Below, piece by piece: positions 1 to 8,897 of a stretch of DNA of 40,691 nucleotides (within the stretch, counting starts at the first letter, position 1; each line of letters opens with the position of its first letter). The stretch is taken from positions 1-40,691 of the forward strand of contig CALKXS010000136.1 of assembly GCA_938003745.1 (NCBI GenBank), given 5' to 3'. The notes beneath the pieces are model-generated. The model was not told where the DNA came from and searched no databases. It saw only the letters and a list, made by a program, of their open reading frames with translations. This DNA is from an uncultured Algibacter sp. GTDB lineage: Bacteria > Bacteroidota > Bacteroidia > Flavobacteriales > Flavobacteriaceae. The translations under genes and the position numbers were made by a program.

Positions 1-264
1 GACAAACAAACTACAATAGAAACATTAAAATGGGTACATATAACCATAAGTAATGCGAAAAGAAACTTACTGGGTAATTATCACAAAATAAAAGGAAAGT
101 ATCTTCAATTATACCTCAATGAATTTGTATATAAATTAAACCGAAGATACTTTGAAAATAAACTCTTTGATAGACTTGTAATAGCAAATATTACTAGATT
201 ATGTGTGAAAACGGATATTCAAATTTTTAAACTATCATTTTTATTATTTACACTAAGTGTATAA
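1..264 (+). pseudogene. ISXO2/IS1595-like transposase, C-terminal fragment
   Basis: An open frame enters from the left edge and ends at TAA 262-264. The translation matches the end of the ISXO2-like (DDE, IS1595 family) transposase domain: a WVHITISNAKRNLLGNYH segment followed by YLNEFVYKLNRRYF. This His-x-x-x-Ser-Asn and YLxEFxYxxNRR pattern is the family's C-terminal signature. Only about 87 residues are visible, so whether the gene is intact to the left is unknown; the tail after residue 65 runs on into unrelated-looking sequence. It lies directly upstream of a decayed sulfatase, so insertion of this element may have begun the decay there (inference). Confidence 0.75.
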
Positions 265-468
265 TAAAAATACTGCCTTTTTGAAACCTACATAATTATT
301 CGTGTTGACTTCATTCTTATTTGAATGCAATTTTGTGATGCTATTAATCATAAAATAATTTAATATGAGAAAATTAAAACAAACTGTACTTGTATTAACA
401 ACAATTTTAAATCTATAAAAGCATTTAAAGAATATAATAAAAAACATAATTAAGAGTATATGATTTTT
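265..468. other. Non-coding, AT-rich gap
   Basis: I see no credible gene, RNA or dyad here. It separates the transposase fragment from the first recognisable sulfatase codons and may hold the eroded end of the insertion sequence or unrecognisable sulfatase sequence. Confidence 0.4.
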
Positions 469-1217
469 TATGTATGTGGAGACCATGGTTTGTAATTATG
501 AGAGCAAGATATAGAAGCTAAGTTTCCGCCATGGGAACTTTCAAACCATACATTTGCAATCATTGTATCTTCAAATAAAAAGAAATATCTAGCAGGTAAG
601 GTACTAAAGGATTTACTGAATATGTAGATATTATGCCAGTAATAATAGTATCTGAAGGTGCAGATTTATTATCTAACGCATTCGACTTTTTAAATGGATA
701 CAATTTAGCAGAAGTGATTTCAAATAAGAATAAATTAAGAGAATATGTGTTGAGAGAATTTAATCATGTTATTGATCCTAGAGCATATATGCAAATGAAA
801 GATTTTACTTTTTCAATGCGGAACAGAAAAAGTAATTAAAAAGCGAGTAATAAAAAGAGATCAAATGTAGATGTAAAAATGGATTTAGAAGTTCTAAGAA
901 AAGACGTTGAAATGGCTTTGTACGATTTAAGAGTAAATCCTTTAGAGAGACATTTATAACTTATTTGTGGTAAAAGTGTTCTAAAATATGGAATCGAAAA
1001 ATGGTATGATGTAACAAGTTCTCTATCGAATTTAATTAGCTCTCCTGAGATTAAATATTGGGAAAATGCTTCGCAAGAGCTGATAAATGAAAGAGATGCT
1101 TTAAATAAAGTTTTATCTAATTATGATGCTTTTGATAAAGAACAATACGGTCCACTTATAGATACACATAAGCAGGAACTAAAAGAGACTGAATCTAGAA
1201 AAAGGCTGAAAAATTAG
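469..1217 (+). pseudogene. Sulfatase, decayed C-terminal part
   Basis: The remnant of a secreted-type sulfatase (alkaline phosphatase superfamily, sulfate ester hydrolysis of polysaccharides) can be read across two frames. Frame A (469-600) gives a GDHG metal-site motif (478-489), two stops (TAA 493-495, TGA 499-501), then EQDIEAKFPPWELSNH. Near 602-605 one base is missing and the frame changes to KGFTEYVDIMP, the usual sulfatase motif. The second frame continues through FDFLNGYNLAEVI, RAYMQMKDFTFSMRNR and ALYDLRVNPLER, broken by TAA 837-839 and TAA 957-959. The piece from 960 to the TAG at 1215-1217 stays in the same frame, but I do not recognise it as sulfatase. The N-terminal half with the formylglycine site is absent. 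It probably belonged to a sulfated-polysaccharide utilisation locus with the isomerase-like gene downstream. Confidence 0.75.
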
Positions 1218-1426
1218 TTATTAAAGCGTCTAAACAAGAGGCGGCAAGGAAAAACAAAACAAAGCAAAAATAAATATAAAATGCATTAAAACATCATTTT
1301 AATACGTTTTGTTTTTTTGTTAATCTATTTTTTAGAACTAAGTTAGTTGGATATGTTCTAAATATTAGATTAGGTTTTTATTAGTGTTTCGTTTTATATT
1401 TGATTTTAATTTGAAATATAGCAGTT
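1218..1426. other. Intergenic spacer, nothing recognised
   Basis: AT-rich spacer between the sulfatase relic and the isomerase-like gene. A T-rich stretch near 1305-1320 could have ended transcription of the sulfatase, but there is no convincing stem. Confidence 0.3.
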
Positions 1427-2197
1427 ATGATTAAAGGGCTTAGGCCATCGGTGTGTATAGATTCAGTTTTTGAAAGTAAATCATTTGAGGAAGCATGTAG
1501 TTACGCTAGAGATAGTGATATTACTGCTATAGAATTTTGGAGCTGATGCGATAAAGACCTTGATGAGTTAGTAGTGGCTCAGACTAAGAATAACTTAACT
1601 ATTTCGGCATGTTGCACTAAATTTATAAGTCTTGTAGATTCTAAATCACGGTTATTATATTTAGAAGGATTAAAAAAGTCTATCAACGCTGCTAAAAAGT
1701 TAAATACTAATATACTAATTTCTCAATTTGGTGATTTTTTAATTGATGTACCACGTGAATTACAATATAGATCTTTAGTAGATGGCTTAAAAGAATCGGC
1801 TCCTTTATTAGAAGAGTCTGGTATCACTTTAGTCACAGAGCCTTTAAACGATTTAATAGATCATAAAGGTTATTTTTTAGTGAAAAGTGAGGAGGCATTC
1901 AATATAATTGAGGATGTTAATAGTCCCAACATTAAAGTTGTTTTTGATATTTATCATCAACAAATAATTGAGGGACAGCTTATTAAAAATATTGTTTCTA
2001 ATATTGATAAAATAGGGCATTTCCATGCAGCAGGAAACCCTGGTAGGAATGAGTTACAAAGAGGAGAAATAAACTATCCAGAGGTATTTAAAGCAATTGA
2101 AGAAACAGGATTTGAAGGTTATGTAGGTTTTGAATATTGGCCATTAACTGAAAAACCTTTAGATGCCTTGAGAGAGGTATCCCAATGGTTAAAATAA
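1427..2197 (+). pseudogene. Hydroxypyruvate isomerase-like TIM barrel protein, one nonsense codon
   Basis: Reading from ATG 1427 gives a 256-codon frame with the length and pattern of the hydroxypyruvate isomerase / xylose isomerase-like TIM barrel family. It begins MIKGLRPSVCIDSVFE, continues to AIEFWS, then hits TGA at 1544-1546 and carries on in the same frame as CDKDLDEL. Family members have FWSWWDKD-like sequence there, so the TGA most simply replaces a Trp codon (TGG). The remainder is well kept: LVTEPLND, KVVFDIYHQQ, IGHFHAAGNPGRNEL, EGYVGFEYWP, including the metal-site Glu, Asp/His and final Glu positions. A restart at GTG 1574 would give about 207 residues lacking the first strand-helix units. 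Recent pseudogene is my preferred reading; recoding or sequencing error are less likely. Confidence 0.75.
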
Positions 2198-2199
2198 AA

Positions 2200-3036
2200 T
2201 TATTTCATTTTTTTCTGAATTTTTGAAGTATCTGAGAATTGATTGATAATCATTTTTGGATTATTATATAGGTAAATAGAACTATCTCCTGAAACCGATA
2301 CGTTTATATTATCTACAACTTCTAAAGTAGCGCCACTGGAAGATTCACATATAATATGGCATGTTTTAGAGGTAAATTCTTTTCCAGAGAATTTAGCACC
2401 ATCATCGGTTTTTAAAATCAAATTATCAGAGTCACCTTCAATAATAGCATCTGCTTTTTGATATAATTCAATATTTAAATTAGGTGAGTTAATCAAAGCT
2501 TCTAATTTGCTGTTTCCTTTTAGATTTACACTTGTACTGCCCGATGTTAAATTAAGTAGAGTTTTGGATTTATCTCCCCCTTCAAAGTTTAAAAAATCTG
2601 TTTTTATAGTTAAACTTGCTTTTGAATTTCCCTCAGTTTTTATGTTCGCATTTAATAATTCTAAAGTTGTAAGTGAGTGTATTTTTGCATCATCTCTAAT
2701 TTCGATATTAGAAAATAAATCGTTGTAACTTACTCTAATCCTTAGTTTTTTTTTTGATGTAATCTTTTTTGCTTTATTGAAAGAAAGAATACTATCTCTT
2801 ACGGAAAAATTTATAAATTCGTGTAGATTTTCATCAGTTTCAATTTCAATAGATGGTTCTTTGCTGTAAATAATATCAACTTCAAAATCTTCATCAACTT
2901 CTATAGTATGAAAAGGAGCGATTGGGGTTTGTATTAAGGTAACGTTTCTGTTGCCTTTAACTTTTTCAATATTTTGGGCGTTAGAAATGGTTATTACTAA
3001 TATTGATAAAACTAATGAAATAAGCGAGCTTTTCAT
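2200..3036 (-). CDS. DUF2807 (GIN domain) secreted protein
   Basis: 278 residues with a Sec signal peptide (about residues 1-20, ending ISNAQ). The body is the repetitive beta-rich pattern of DUF2807, the putative auto-transporter adhesin head GIN domain, with alternating short strands such as LKGNSKLEAL, LYQKADAIIEGDSDNLIL and CESSSGATLEV. The family is common in Bacteroidota and predicted to form a right-handed beta-helix at the cell surface; its biochemical role is not established. The gene is intact, although its neighbours on both sides are decayed. It ends 2 bp from the convergent isomerase-like relic. A second, broken DUF2807 tail lies upstream (3194-3443), suggesting an old tandem pair. 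Confidence 0.85.
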   Translation of the reverse strand: MKSSLISLVLSILVITISNAQNIEKVKGNRNVTLIQTPIAPFHTIEVDEDFEVDIIYSKEPSIEIETDENLHEFINFSVRDSILSFNKAKKITSKKKLRIRVSYNDLFSNIEIRDDAKIHSLTTLELLNANIKTEGNSKASLTIKTDFLNFEGGDKSKTLLNLTSGSTSVNLKGNSKLEALINSPNLNIELYQKADAIIEGDSDNLILKTDDGAKFSGKEFTSKTCHIICESSSGATLEVVDNINVSVSGDSSIYLYNNPKMIINQFSDTSKIQKKMK

Positions 3037-3130
3037 CTTAACAAAGGATTAACAGTTAATGTTGTATAACGAATGTCTATATTTTTTTGACACATAATTA
3101 TGAATCGGTCACTTTATTTGTGATAGCAAA

Positions 3131-3168
3131 AAAGCATTCTAGACTTATAGATAAGTTTGGAATGCTTT
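3131..3168 (-). terminator. Hairpin, probable terminator of the upstream DUF2807 relic
   Basis: Arms AAGCATTC (3132-3139) and GAATGCTT (3160-3167) pair perfectly, with an inner ACTTAT/ATAAGT pairing around a 2-nt loop. On the minus strand the stem is followed by TTTTTTGC, as expected for an intrinsic terminator just beyond the end of the broken DUF2807 copy. Confidence 0.55.
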
Positions 3169-3193
3169 ATAGATTAGTTAGTTGTTAAATATA

Positions 3194-3443
3194 TTATTTC
3201 TTATCACTTCCAGAAGAGCTATCACTTTTTTACCTTGGTTGGGTTACCATAGTATTTGATGTCTCTGCCGTTAATTGCTTCAGCAAGTAATTTACCTGTT
3301 TTTCCAGAAAGACGTAAGTTGCTACCGTTACTAGATTTGCAGTTAAGAACAGACGTATTTATTTTTAATTTCATATCACTTCCACTAGATGATGACAAGT
3401 CTAAATGTGAAGCGTTTATTATATTTGAAGAATATTGAACTAC
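3194..3443 (-). pseudogene. Second DUF2807 protein, C-terminal remnant
   Basis: On the minus strand the frame reads SSNIINASHLDLSSSSGSD, LNCKSSNGSNLRLSGKTGK and RDIKYYGNPTKVKK, the typical end of a DUF2807 protein (compare YNNPKMI in the intact neighbour). It then meets TGA at 3222-3224. Adding one base to the A6 run at 3226-3231 restores KSDSSSGSDKK and a stop at 3194-3196, so the tail carries a one-base deletion. The upstream part of the gene is gone, replaced by an IS3-type fragment. Confidence 0.65.
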
Positions 3444-3476
3444 CTAGATTTTGTTGGATACTTTTTTAAAGACATA

Positions 3477-3668
3477 TTAAGCAACTATTTTAAGTTTGTT
3501 ATAAAGTTCGATTTCCATTTGATGTGGTGTTTTTTATTTTAAGGATGAATGTAGTCTTTTACGATTATATTAAACTTCAATATATTCAAATATAGCCATT
3601 TTAGCTTCTTGTTGTTTTTTAAATTTGTTGTGATAAATCATTTCGTTTTTTAATGTTTTAAAAAACTT
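3477..3668 (-). mobile_element. IS3-family transposase (orfB) C-terminal relic
   Basis: The minus-strand translation is FFKTLKNEMIYHNKFKK, then AIFEYIEV, stop, YNRKRLHSSLK, stop, KTPHQMEIELYNKLKIVA, stop at 3477-3479. The FFKTLKxE, YNxxRxHSSLGYxTP pattern is diagnostic for the end of IS3-group orfB (rve_3 integrase core). Two in-frame stops replace what are normally Trp and Gly codons (EVWYN, SLGYKTP), so the element is dead. It joins a secreted-protein N-terminus on one side and a DUF2807 tail on the other. Confidence 0.8.
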
Positions 3669-3824
3669 TATATCCGTAAACGAAAGTGTTTTTTTTGTGT
3701 TGACATCAATTATATTTCCTTTTAACTCTTTGTAATCAGAAGTTTATTGCGCATTTACTTTACTTGTAGTAAACATTAAAAAAGCGCAAAGGGTCATGAA
3801 AGTTATTAAGTTTTTTGTTCTCAT
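3669..3824 (-). pseudogene. N-terminus of a secreted carboxypeptidase-regulatory-like domain protein
   Basis: From ATG 3824 on the minus strand the frame gives a clear signal peptide (MRTKNLITFMTLCAFLMF, ending KVNAQ), an in-frame TAA at 3744-3746, then YKELKGNIIDVNTKKTLSFTDI. The last part is the start of a CarboxypepD_reg-like domain (GxxxDxxTxxPLxxxxV), common at the N-terminus of Bacteroidota outer-membrane proteins. The frame then passes into IS3 sequence, so the rest of the gene was lost at the insertion or by deletion between elements. Confidence 0.6.
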
Positions 3825-4067
3825 AGTTTTTGTTGTTATGGTATTAATTCAACTCTTAATTTGTAAGAAAAAACAATAATCTACTGTGTGTTAGTTGGTT
3901 TTAACATAATTGTTTAAGGTTTCTTATTGGGGTGGATTTATAATTTATCTATTCTCTTGTTTTTTATTATTCATTATAATGATAAGACTATTTTAAACTC
4001 TTAACTTATTTTTTAGATTTATAAAATACAAATAACATTATATTTACATGATATTATAAATGTAGAT
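3825..4067. other. Intergenic region upstream of bshC
   Basis: AT-rich spacer. TATATTTA near 4039 resembles the Bacteroidota -7 box TAnnTTTG in seven of eight positions and could serve bshC, but no matching TTG -33 element is obvious. Confidence 0.3.
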
Positions 4068-5660
4068 ATGCAACAAGACCATATTTCGTTTCATGAAACG
4101 GGTTATTTCTCTCAATTGATGTGTGATTATCTTGCCAAAAGCGAGAGTGTTACTCCTTTTTATAAACGGTTTCCAAATTTGGAAAACTTTAAAGATCAAA
4201 TAGAAGAAAAACGGAAATCATTTTCTTCAGAATCAAGAGCTACTCTAGTTTCAGCTCTAAAGAAGCAATATGAAAATATTGAGGCTTCAGATTTAACAAA
4301 ACAAAATATAGAGTTGCTAAATGCAGAAAATACATTCACAATAACTACCGGGCATCAACTTAATTTATTTACAGGGCCTTTGTATTCTTTATATAAAATA
4401 ACATCAACTATTAATTTAGCTTCAGCATTAAAGGAAGCGTATCCTGCATCTAACTTTGTACCTGTGTATTGGATGGCGACCGAAGATCATGATTTTGAAG
4501 AAATTAATTATTTTAATTTTAGAGGAAAGAAAGTGCAATGGAATAGAACCTCTAGAGGTGCAGTAGGCGAGTTGTCTACAGAAGGATTGAATGACGTTTT
4601 TGATGCCTTTTCTAATGAATTAGGGCAGACTAAAAATGCTCAAGTTTTAAAAAACTTATTTAAGAAAGCTTATTTAGAACATGATAATCTAGCTGATGCA
4701 ACATTATTTTTGGCTAATGCATTGTTTGCAGAATACGGTCTTGTAATTGTAGATGCTAATGTACGAGATTTAAAACGTGAATTTACTTCTATAATAAAAG
4801 ATGAATTATTAAATGGAACCTCTTTTAAAGCGGTAACAGAAACAAATGATCTGCTTTCAGAAAACTATAATATTCAAGTTACTCCACGAGAAATTAATTT
4901 GTTTTATTTGACTAAAAATGTAAGAGAGCGTATTGTTTTTGAAGATGATGTTTATAAAGTATTAAACACAAATATCTCCTGGAGCAAGAATGAAATAACA
5001 AAAGAAGTATCAGATTTCCCAGAAAGGTTTTCACCAAATGTAATTATGCGTCCTTTGTACCAAGAAGTAATTTTACCTAACCTATGCTATATTGGTGGTG
5101 GTGGTGAAATAGCATATTGGTTTCAGTTAAAAAACTATTTTAAAGCTGTTAATATTCAGTTTCCTGTTTTATTACTCCGTAATTCTGTATTAATACAAAC
5201 AGAAAGTCAACTTAAAAAACTTCAAGCCTTAAATATTTCAAAAGAAGATATATTTTTAAAGCATCATTCATTCATAAATAAAAAAGTTAGAGCTATTTCT
5301 AATATAAATATCGATTTTTCAAATCAAAAAAAGCATTTAAAAAAGCAATTTAAAGAATTATATAAACTTGCCAAAAATACTGATAAATCATTTTTAGGTG
5401 CCGTAAAGTCTCAAGAAATAAAGCAATTAAAAGGATTAGATAATTTAGAAAAGCGCTTACTCAAAGCTCAAAAAAGAAAACTGTCTGATCAAGTTTTTAG
5501 AATGACTGAAATTCAGAATGAATTATTTCCTGGTCAAAGCTTACAAGAGCGAAACACTAATTTTTCTGAATTTTATTTAGAATATGGAGATCAATTAATT
5601 CCAGATTTAATAAAATCTTTACAACCTTTACAAGGTGAGTTTCTAATTTTAAGTTTATAA
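4068..5660 (+). CDS. bshC: Putative cysteine ligase BshC (bacillithiol biosynthesis)
   Basis: 530 residues, normal length for BshC, which adds cysteine to glucosaminyl-malate in the last step of bacillithiol synthesis in the cytoplasm. Family motifs are visible: TGHQLNLFTGP (about 94-104), VYWMATEDHDFEEI (about 133-146), the YIGGGGEIAYW segment in the middle, and a long basic coiled-coil region before a C-terminal NFSEFYLEYG segment. The start at ATG 4068 fits the family N-terminus. bshA and bshB are not in this window, which is usual because bsh genes are often unlinked in this group. Downstream is a dead decarboxylase gene. Confidence 0.93.
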   Translation: MQQDHISFHETGYFSQLMCDYLAKSESVTPFYKRFPNLENFKDQIEEKRKSFSSESRATLVSALKKQYENIEASDLTKQNIELLNAENTFTITTGHQLNLFTGPLYSLYKITSTINLASALKEAYPASNFVPVYWMATEDHDFEEINYFNFRGKKVQWNRTSRGAVGELSTEGLNDVFDAFSNELGQTKNAQVLKNLFKKAYLEHDNLADATLFLANALFAEYGLVIVDANVRDLKREFTSIIKDELLNGTSFKAVTETNDLLSENYNIQVTPREINLFYLTKNVRERIVFEDDVYKVLNTNISWSKNEITKEVSDFPERFSPNVIMRPLYQEVILPNLCYIGGGGEIAYWFQLKNYFKAVNIQFPVLLLRNSVLIQTESQLKKLQALNISKEDIFLKHHSFINKKVRAISNINIDFSNQKKHLKKQFKELYKLAKNTDKSFLGAVKSQEIKQLKGLDNLEKRLLKAQKRKLSDQVFRMTEIQNELFPGQSLQERNTNFSEFYLEYGDQLIPDLIKSLQPLQGEFLILSL

Positions 5661-5674
5661 CGACTACACAAAGT

Positions 5675-7048
5675 ATGTACAAAATAGACATGTATTTGGT
5701 AGAAATAATACTGGATGTCATGAAATATGCAATTGATAGAATTTCATCAACTAAAATAAAAATTGGAAAACCTAAAAAGAAAGAAGAACTTAAAGTGTTA
5801 GTTGGTTAAGTGTTGATTATAAATGTATTGTGGATAGGTATGCTTTTAATCTTTGGAAAAAATACTTATCTAAAGCAAGTGTGCCAGTAGATCATCCTAG
5901 AAATCTAGCTTTTATACCTGCTGTACCTACTAGAACAGCAATTATGTTTAATTTAGTAACATCGGCATCTAGTATTCATGGCGCATATTGGATGGAAGGG
6001 TGTTGGTGGTATTCTTGTGAAAACGAAGCTACGCGATGGATAGTGTCATTAACGGGGTTGCCAAAAGGTGCTTTTGGTGTTTTTACAAGTGGAGGTACAG
6101 TAGTAAATCTTTCTACTATGGTTACTGCGAGGGAACATTAGAGAGAAAACGATGAATTTAAAAGAGAAAAGGGACTTATTATTACATCTATAGGGGCGCA
6201 CTCTTCTATAAAGTTTATGGCGAAAGTTATAGATGTTGATGTGCTTTTGGTTAATACAGAAGATGTTTTACATGCCGGTGAATTAGAAAAGGCTATAGCT
6301 GGTTTAACTGAGAATGAACGAAAGCGTTTATTTGTGGTTGTTGCTACAGGCGGAACAACCAATGCTGGAATTATTGATGATTTAGATGGTATTGCCAATA
6401 TTTGTGAAAAGAAAATTTGTGGTTTCATGTAGATGCTGCATACTGCGGTGGTGCTTTGGCGGCAGATTCTGTTAGGCATTTGTTTAATGGTATAGAAAAG
6501 GCAGATAGTATAACTATAGATCCGCATAAATGGATGTTTTCTCCTTATGACTGTGGTGCAGTAATTTATAAAGAGCCAGAACTAGCTAAAAAAGCACATT
6601 CGCAACAAGGTTCTTATTTAGATATTTTTAAAGACGAAGGAGCTCATGGTTTTAATCCAACAGATTATCAAATACAGTTAACGCGGTGTGTTAGAGGGTT
6701 GGGTTGCCTTTATGGTTCTCTTTGGCTGCACATGGTACAGATAAATACAAATAAGCGGTAGAGCGTGGATTGGAATTAGCGCAAATTGCAGGTAGATTAA
6801 TCGAAGGAAACCGAAATGTAGAATTGGTTAGAGATCCAAGTTTGTCTTGTGTTCTATACAGAAGGATAGGTTGGAAACCTAAAGATTATACGCATTGGAC
6901 TTATGAAAATCATAAAAAAGGTTTTGTGTTGGTGACTCCAACAGAATGGAAAAAAGGTAATGAATATGAGACCGTATCAAGGTTCTGTTTTATAAACCCA
7001 GACACTACAGAAAATAATATTCAAATGATTTTAGATTCTATGGTATAA
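5675..7048 (+). pseudogene. PLP-dependent decarboxylase (group II), multiply broken
   Basis: Reading across frames reconstructs nearly a whole group II pyridoxal-phosphate decarboxylase (aromatic-L-amino-acid / diaminobutyrate type). The start MYKIDMYLVEIILDVMKYAI at 5675 runs to TAA 5807-5809. After a frame change comes NLWKKYL, VPVDHPRNLAFIPAVPT, FGVFTSGGTVVNLSTMVTAREH and TAG 6139-6141. Then come SIGAHSSIKFM, VATGGTTNAGIIDDL, a frameshift near 6420, FHVDAAYCGGALA and the PLP-lysine motif SITIDPHKWMFSPYDCG. An inserted TTGGG-like duplication near 6700 shifts the frame, TAA 6752-6754 follows, and the C-terminal domain runs to 7048. At least five independent lesions show real decay, not one sequencing error. 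Confidence 0.9.
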
Positions 7049-7097
7049 AAAAATAAAAAAAAGGGGGTTCCTAATTCTTCATTATAAAATCAATTCC

Positions 7098-7105
7098 TAT
7101 TTTTG
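7098..7105 (+). promoter_or_regulatory. guaA promoter -7 box (TATTTTTG)
   Basis: TATTTTTG matches the Bacteroidota sigma-A -7 consensus TAnnTTTG exactly, with TTC at 7075-7077 about 20 nt upstream as an imperfect -33 TTG. The box ends only 3 nt before the ATG at 7109, so transcription would start at or next to the start codon. Confidence 0.5.
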
Positions 7106-7108
7106 CGC

Positions 7109-8644
7109 ATGCAACATGACAAGGTATTAATTTTAGACTTCGGATCGCAATACACACAACTTATTGCCCGTAGAGTTAGAGAACTCAACATTTACTCCGA
7201 AATACACCCATTCAATAAAATTCCAACAAACGTAGAAGATTACAAAGCTGTAGTTCTTTCTGGTAGTCCAAACTCCGTAAGAGGCGAGGATGCCTTACAT
7301 CCAGATTTATCTAAAATACGCGGTATAAAACCTATGCTAGCTGTTTGTTATGGAGCTCAATATTTAGCTCATTTTTCTGGAGGAGAAGTAGCGCCGTCAA
7401 ATACAAGAGAGTATGGGCGTGCTAATTTATCGTTTATTAAAAATGATGAACCTTTCTTTAAAAATATATCGGAAGGAAGTCAAGTTTGGATGAGTCATAG
7501 TGACACTATAAAAGGCCTGCCAACAAATGGTGTTTTATTAGCTAGTACAAACGATGTTAAAAATGCTGCTTATAAAATTGAAGAAGAAACAACTTATGCT
7601 ATTCAATTTCATCCAGAGGTTTATCATTCAACAGATGGAAAGCAACTATTAGAAAACTTTTTAGTTGGTATTGCAGGTGTAAATCAAGACTGGACACCAG
7701 ACTCTTTTGTTGAAGAAACTGTAGCAGCTATTCAAGAAAAAGTTGGTAATGATAAAGTTGTTTTAGGACTTTCTGGAGGTGTAGATTCTACTGTAGCTGG
7801 AGTTTTACTAAACAAAGCTATAGGAAAGAATCTGTATTGCATTTTTGTTAATAACGGATTATTACGAAAAAACGAATTTGAAAGTGTGCTTAAGCAATAC
7901 GAAGGCATGGGACTTAATGTTAAAGGTGTAGATGCTTCAGAACGTTTTTTAGCAGCTTTAGCAGGAGTTGAAGATCCAGAGAAAAAACGTAAAGCTATTG
8001 GTAATTCATTTATTGAAGTTTTTGATGATGAAGCTAATAAATTAGAAGATGTAAAGTGGTTAGCACAAGGTACAATTTATCCAGATGTTATAGAAAGTGT
8101 ATCTGCAACAGGTGGGCCATCTGCAACTATTAAAAGTCACCATAATGTTGGTGGATTACCAGATTTTATGAAGCTTAAAATTGTAGAACCGCTTCGTGCT
8201 ATTTTTAAAGATGAGGTAAGACGTGTTGGTGCCACATTAGGTATAGATCCAGAATTATTAGGACGTCACCCATTTCCTGGTCCAGGATTAGGGATTAGGA
8301 TTTTAGGAGATATCACTGCCGAAAAAGTAAGAATGCTACAAGAAGTTGATGCTATTTTTATTAACGGATTAAAAGAGTGGGGACTTTATGATAAAGTTTG
8401 GCAAGCAGGTGCTATGTTGTTACCAGTTAATAGCGTAGGTGTTATGGGGGATGAGCGTACTTACGAAAAATGTGTGGCGCTTAGAGCTGTTGAAAGTACT
8501 GATGGTATGACAGCCGATTGGGTAAACTTACCTTATGAATTTCTTCAAAAAATGTCAAATGATATAATAAACAAAGTTAAAGGCGTTAATAGAGTAGTTT
8601 ACGATATTAGTTCTAAACCACCAGCAACTATAGAGTGGGAATAG
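7109..8644 (+). CDS. guaA: GMP synthase (glutamine-hydrolysing)
   Basis: 511 residues from ATG 7109 (a TTG two codons upstream lies inside the -7 promoter box and is unlikely to be used). It amidates XMP to GMP with ATP and glutamine in purine synthesis. The N-terminal class I glutaminase carries the nucleophile Cys80 in [12 protein letters not shown] and the His-Glu of [10 protein letters not shown]. The ATP pyrophosphatase domain has the P-loop [11 protein letters not shown], and the C-terminal dimerisation domain contains [13 protein letters not shown] and ends in the canonical PPATIEWE. Complete and well conserved. Confidence 0.98.
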   Translation: MQHDKVLILDFGSQYTQLIARRVRELNIYSEIHPFNKIPTNVEDYKAVVLSGSPNSVRGEDALHPDLSKIRGIKPMLAVCYGAQYLAHFSGGEVAPSNTREYGRANLSFIKNDEPFFKNISEGSQVWMSHSDTIKGLPTNGVLLASTNDVKNAAYKIEEETTYAIQFHPEVYHSTDGKQLLENFLVGIAGVNQDWTPDSFVEETVAAIQEKVGNDKVVLGLSGGVDSTVAGVLLNKAIGKNLYCIFVNNGLLRKNEFESVLKQYEGMGLNVKGVDASERFLAALAGVEDPEKKRKAIGNSFIEVFDDEANKLEDVKWLAQGTIYPDVIESVSATGGPSATIKSHHNVGGLPDFMKLKIVEPLRAIFKDEVRRVGATLGIDPELLGRHPFPGPGLGIRILGDITAEKVRMLQEVDAIFINGLKEWGLYDKVWQAGAMLLPVNSVGVMGDERTYEKCVALRAVESTDGMTADWVNLPYEFLQKMSNDIINKVKGVNRVVYDISSKPPATIEWE

Positions 8645-8650
8645 AGAGTG

Positions 8651-8705
8651 ACTATACACTTCATTTTGGGTCATATAATTATTGAATCATAATGAAGTGT
8701 ATAGT
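8651..8705 (+). terminator. Long-loop inverted repeat after guaA
   Basis: A perfect 15-bp inverted repeat: ACTATACACTTCATT at 8651-8665 and its complement at 8691-8705, separated by 25 nt. It starts 6 nt after the guaA stop. The right arm is followed by TTAT, not a T run, so it may act as a 3' stabilising hairpin or a protein site as much as an intrinsic terminator. Confidence 0.5.
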
Positions 8706-8897
8706 TTATAATATTAATGGCTAATTATTTTATTTCAGTCATCCTTTTTATGTTTATTATACGTATATAAGGAAATGGTTACAAAATGCAATAGATTTGT
8801 ATATTGTGTTTTTGGCATGCTATATGTATAAATATAAGAAAACGTGTTGGTTTCAATATAAATTAAGAATGTACACGCTTATTTAAAAATAAATTAC

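Noticed and set aside
253-486. A 77-residue minus-strand ORF in the left part
   Set aside because: Low-complexity hydrophobic translation overlapping the transposase tail and the sulfatase relic; no start signals.
3256-3438. A 60-residue plus-strand ORF
   Set aside because: It is the mirror frame of the DUF2807 remnant, which makes sense only on the minus strand.
6138-6527. A 129-residue minus-strand ORF inside the decarboxylase relic
   Set aside because: Antisense shadow; the plus strand carries unmistakable decarboxylase motifs.
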